From contig CAJTZC010000013.1 of the NCBI GenBank assembly GCA_910583745.1, positions 1 through 48,050 on the forward strand: a DNA stretch of 48,050 bases, in the 5' to 3' direction. The notes beneath the pieces were generated by a model. The model ran no database searches. It saw only the letters and a program-made list of their open reading frames with translations, and had not been told where the DNA came from. This document shows positions 47,996 to 48,050 of the stretch, piece by piece. The first letter of the stretch is position 1; each line of letters opens with the position of its first letter. The DNA is from an uncultured Bacilli bacterium. Lineage in GTDB: Bacteria > Bacillota_I > Bacilli_A > RF39 > UBA660. The translations under genes and the position numbers were made by a program.

Positions 47996-48050
47996 GTTAA
48001 AAGGTCCCTCTTTCTATATATCCGGACCTTGTGTTCTATCCGGACCTTGT
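47996..48050 (-). repeat. Tandem 18-bp leader repeats at the window edge
   Basis: Read on the - strand, one full unit (48037-48020) and one cut by the window end precede the TAGAAAGAGGGACCTTTT block and the start at 47995. It is an inverted copy of positions 1-57. Confidence 0.85.

Noticed and set aside
1..48050. Inverted terminal repeats of the whole window, as in a giant transposon
   Set aside because: The similarity is explained by the shared leader and first codons of surface-protein genes, a third copy lies inside at 45.9 kb, and no transposase is present.

Overview
The window is A+T-rich bacterial chromosome from a low-GC Gram-positive of the class Bacilli, probably an uncultured anaerobic gut lineage. 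TGA is used as a normal stop. The gene content supports this: an oxygen-sensitive class III ribonucleotide reductase (nrdD, nrdG), recO-yqzL-era, rlmN-prpC-prkC-rsgA-rpe, a SUF operon with sufU, BspA-like surface proteins, and three endospore-family genes (spoIVB, spoIIM and cotE homologues). No rRNA, tRNA, CRISPR array or IS element was recognised. Both ends of the window lie inside the same multicopy 18-bp tandem repeat, in opposite orientation, so the piece probably ends where an assembly met repeats.

1-10.6 kb: chromosomal genes, almost all on the + strand. They are a variable surface protein, SpoIVB-like protease, nrdD, a separate 58-residue glycyl-radical domain of NrdD, nrdG, a methyltransferase-like protein, an HD hydrolase, a tiny DUF4044-like protein (- strand), SpoIIM-like protein, mnmA, and an HTH protein next to the terminus.

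11.09-17.94 kb: a 6.85-kb filamentous-phage (inovirus-like) prophage. It carries a divergent XRE repressor with an operator array, small replication-module proteins, a major coat protein, a Zot/pI ATPase, small membrane proteins, a large adsorption-like protein, a hairpin-rich intergenic region and an HUH replication initiator. It is flanked by two copies of a Xer recombination site. The right copy (17912-17939) is a near-canonical chromosomal dif. The left copy shares the first arm and core but has a degenerate second arm. This is the layout expected for a phage that integrates at dif using host XerC/XerD. The chromosomal gene strand bias flips at this point (+ to the left, - to the right), which agrees with dif marking the replication terminus.

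18-44.4 kb: mostly - strand housekeeping genes. They are a ZIP transporter, pyruvate kinase, a Xer-type recombinase, a rarA/GNAT/membrane protein block on +, cotE, a HIT hydrolase, recO-yqzL-era, a large HD protein, an ABC-permease fusion with a degenerate ATPase site, a broken BspA gene, a compact SUF operon without sufB, a DUF308-like protein, rpe, rsgA, prkC, prpC and rlmN.

44.5-48.05 kb: a paralogue of the first surface protein and an 11-repeat BspA-like protein. Both are preceded by the 18-bp tandem repeats, whose GGTCC cores can pair with the GGACC next to the ribosome-binding site. Together with the gene at position 59 they form a family of surface proteins with a shared leader.
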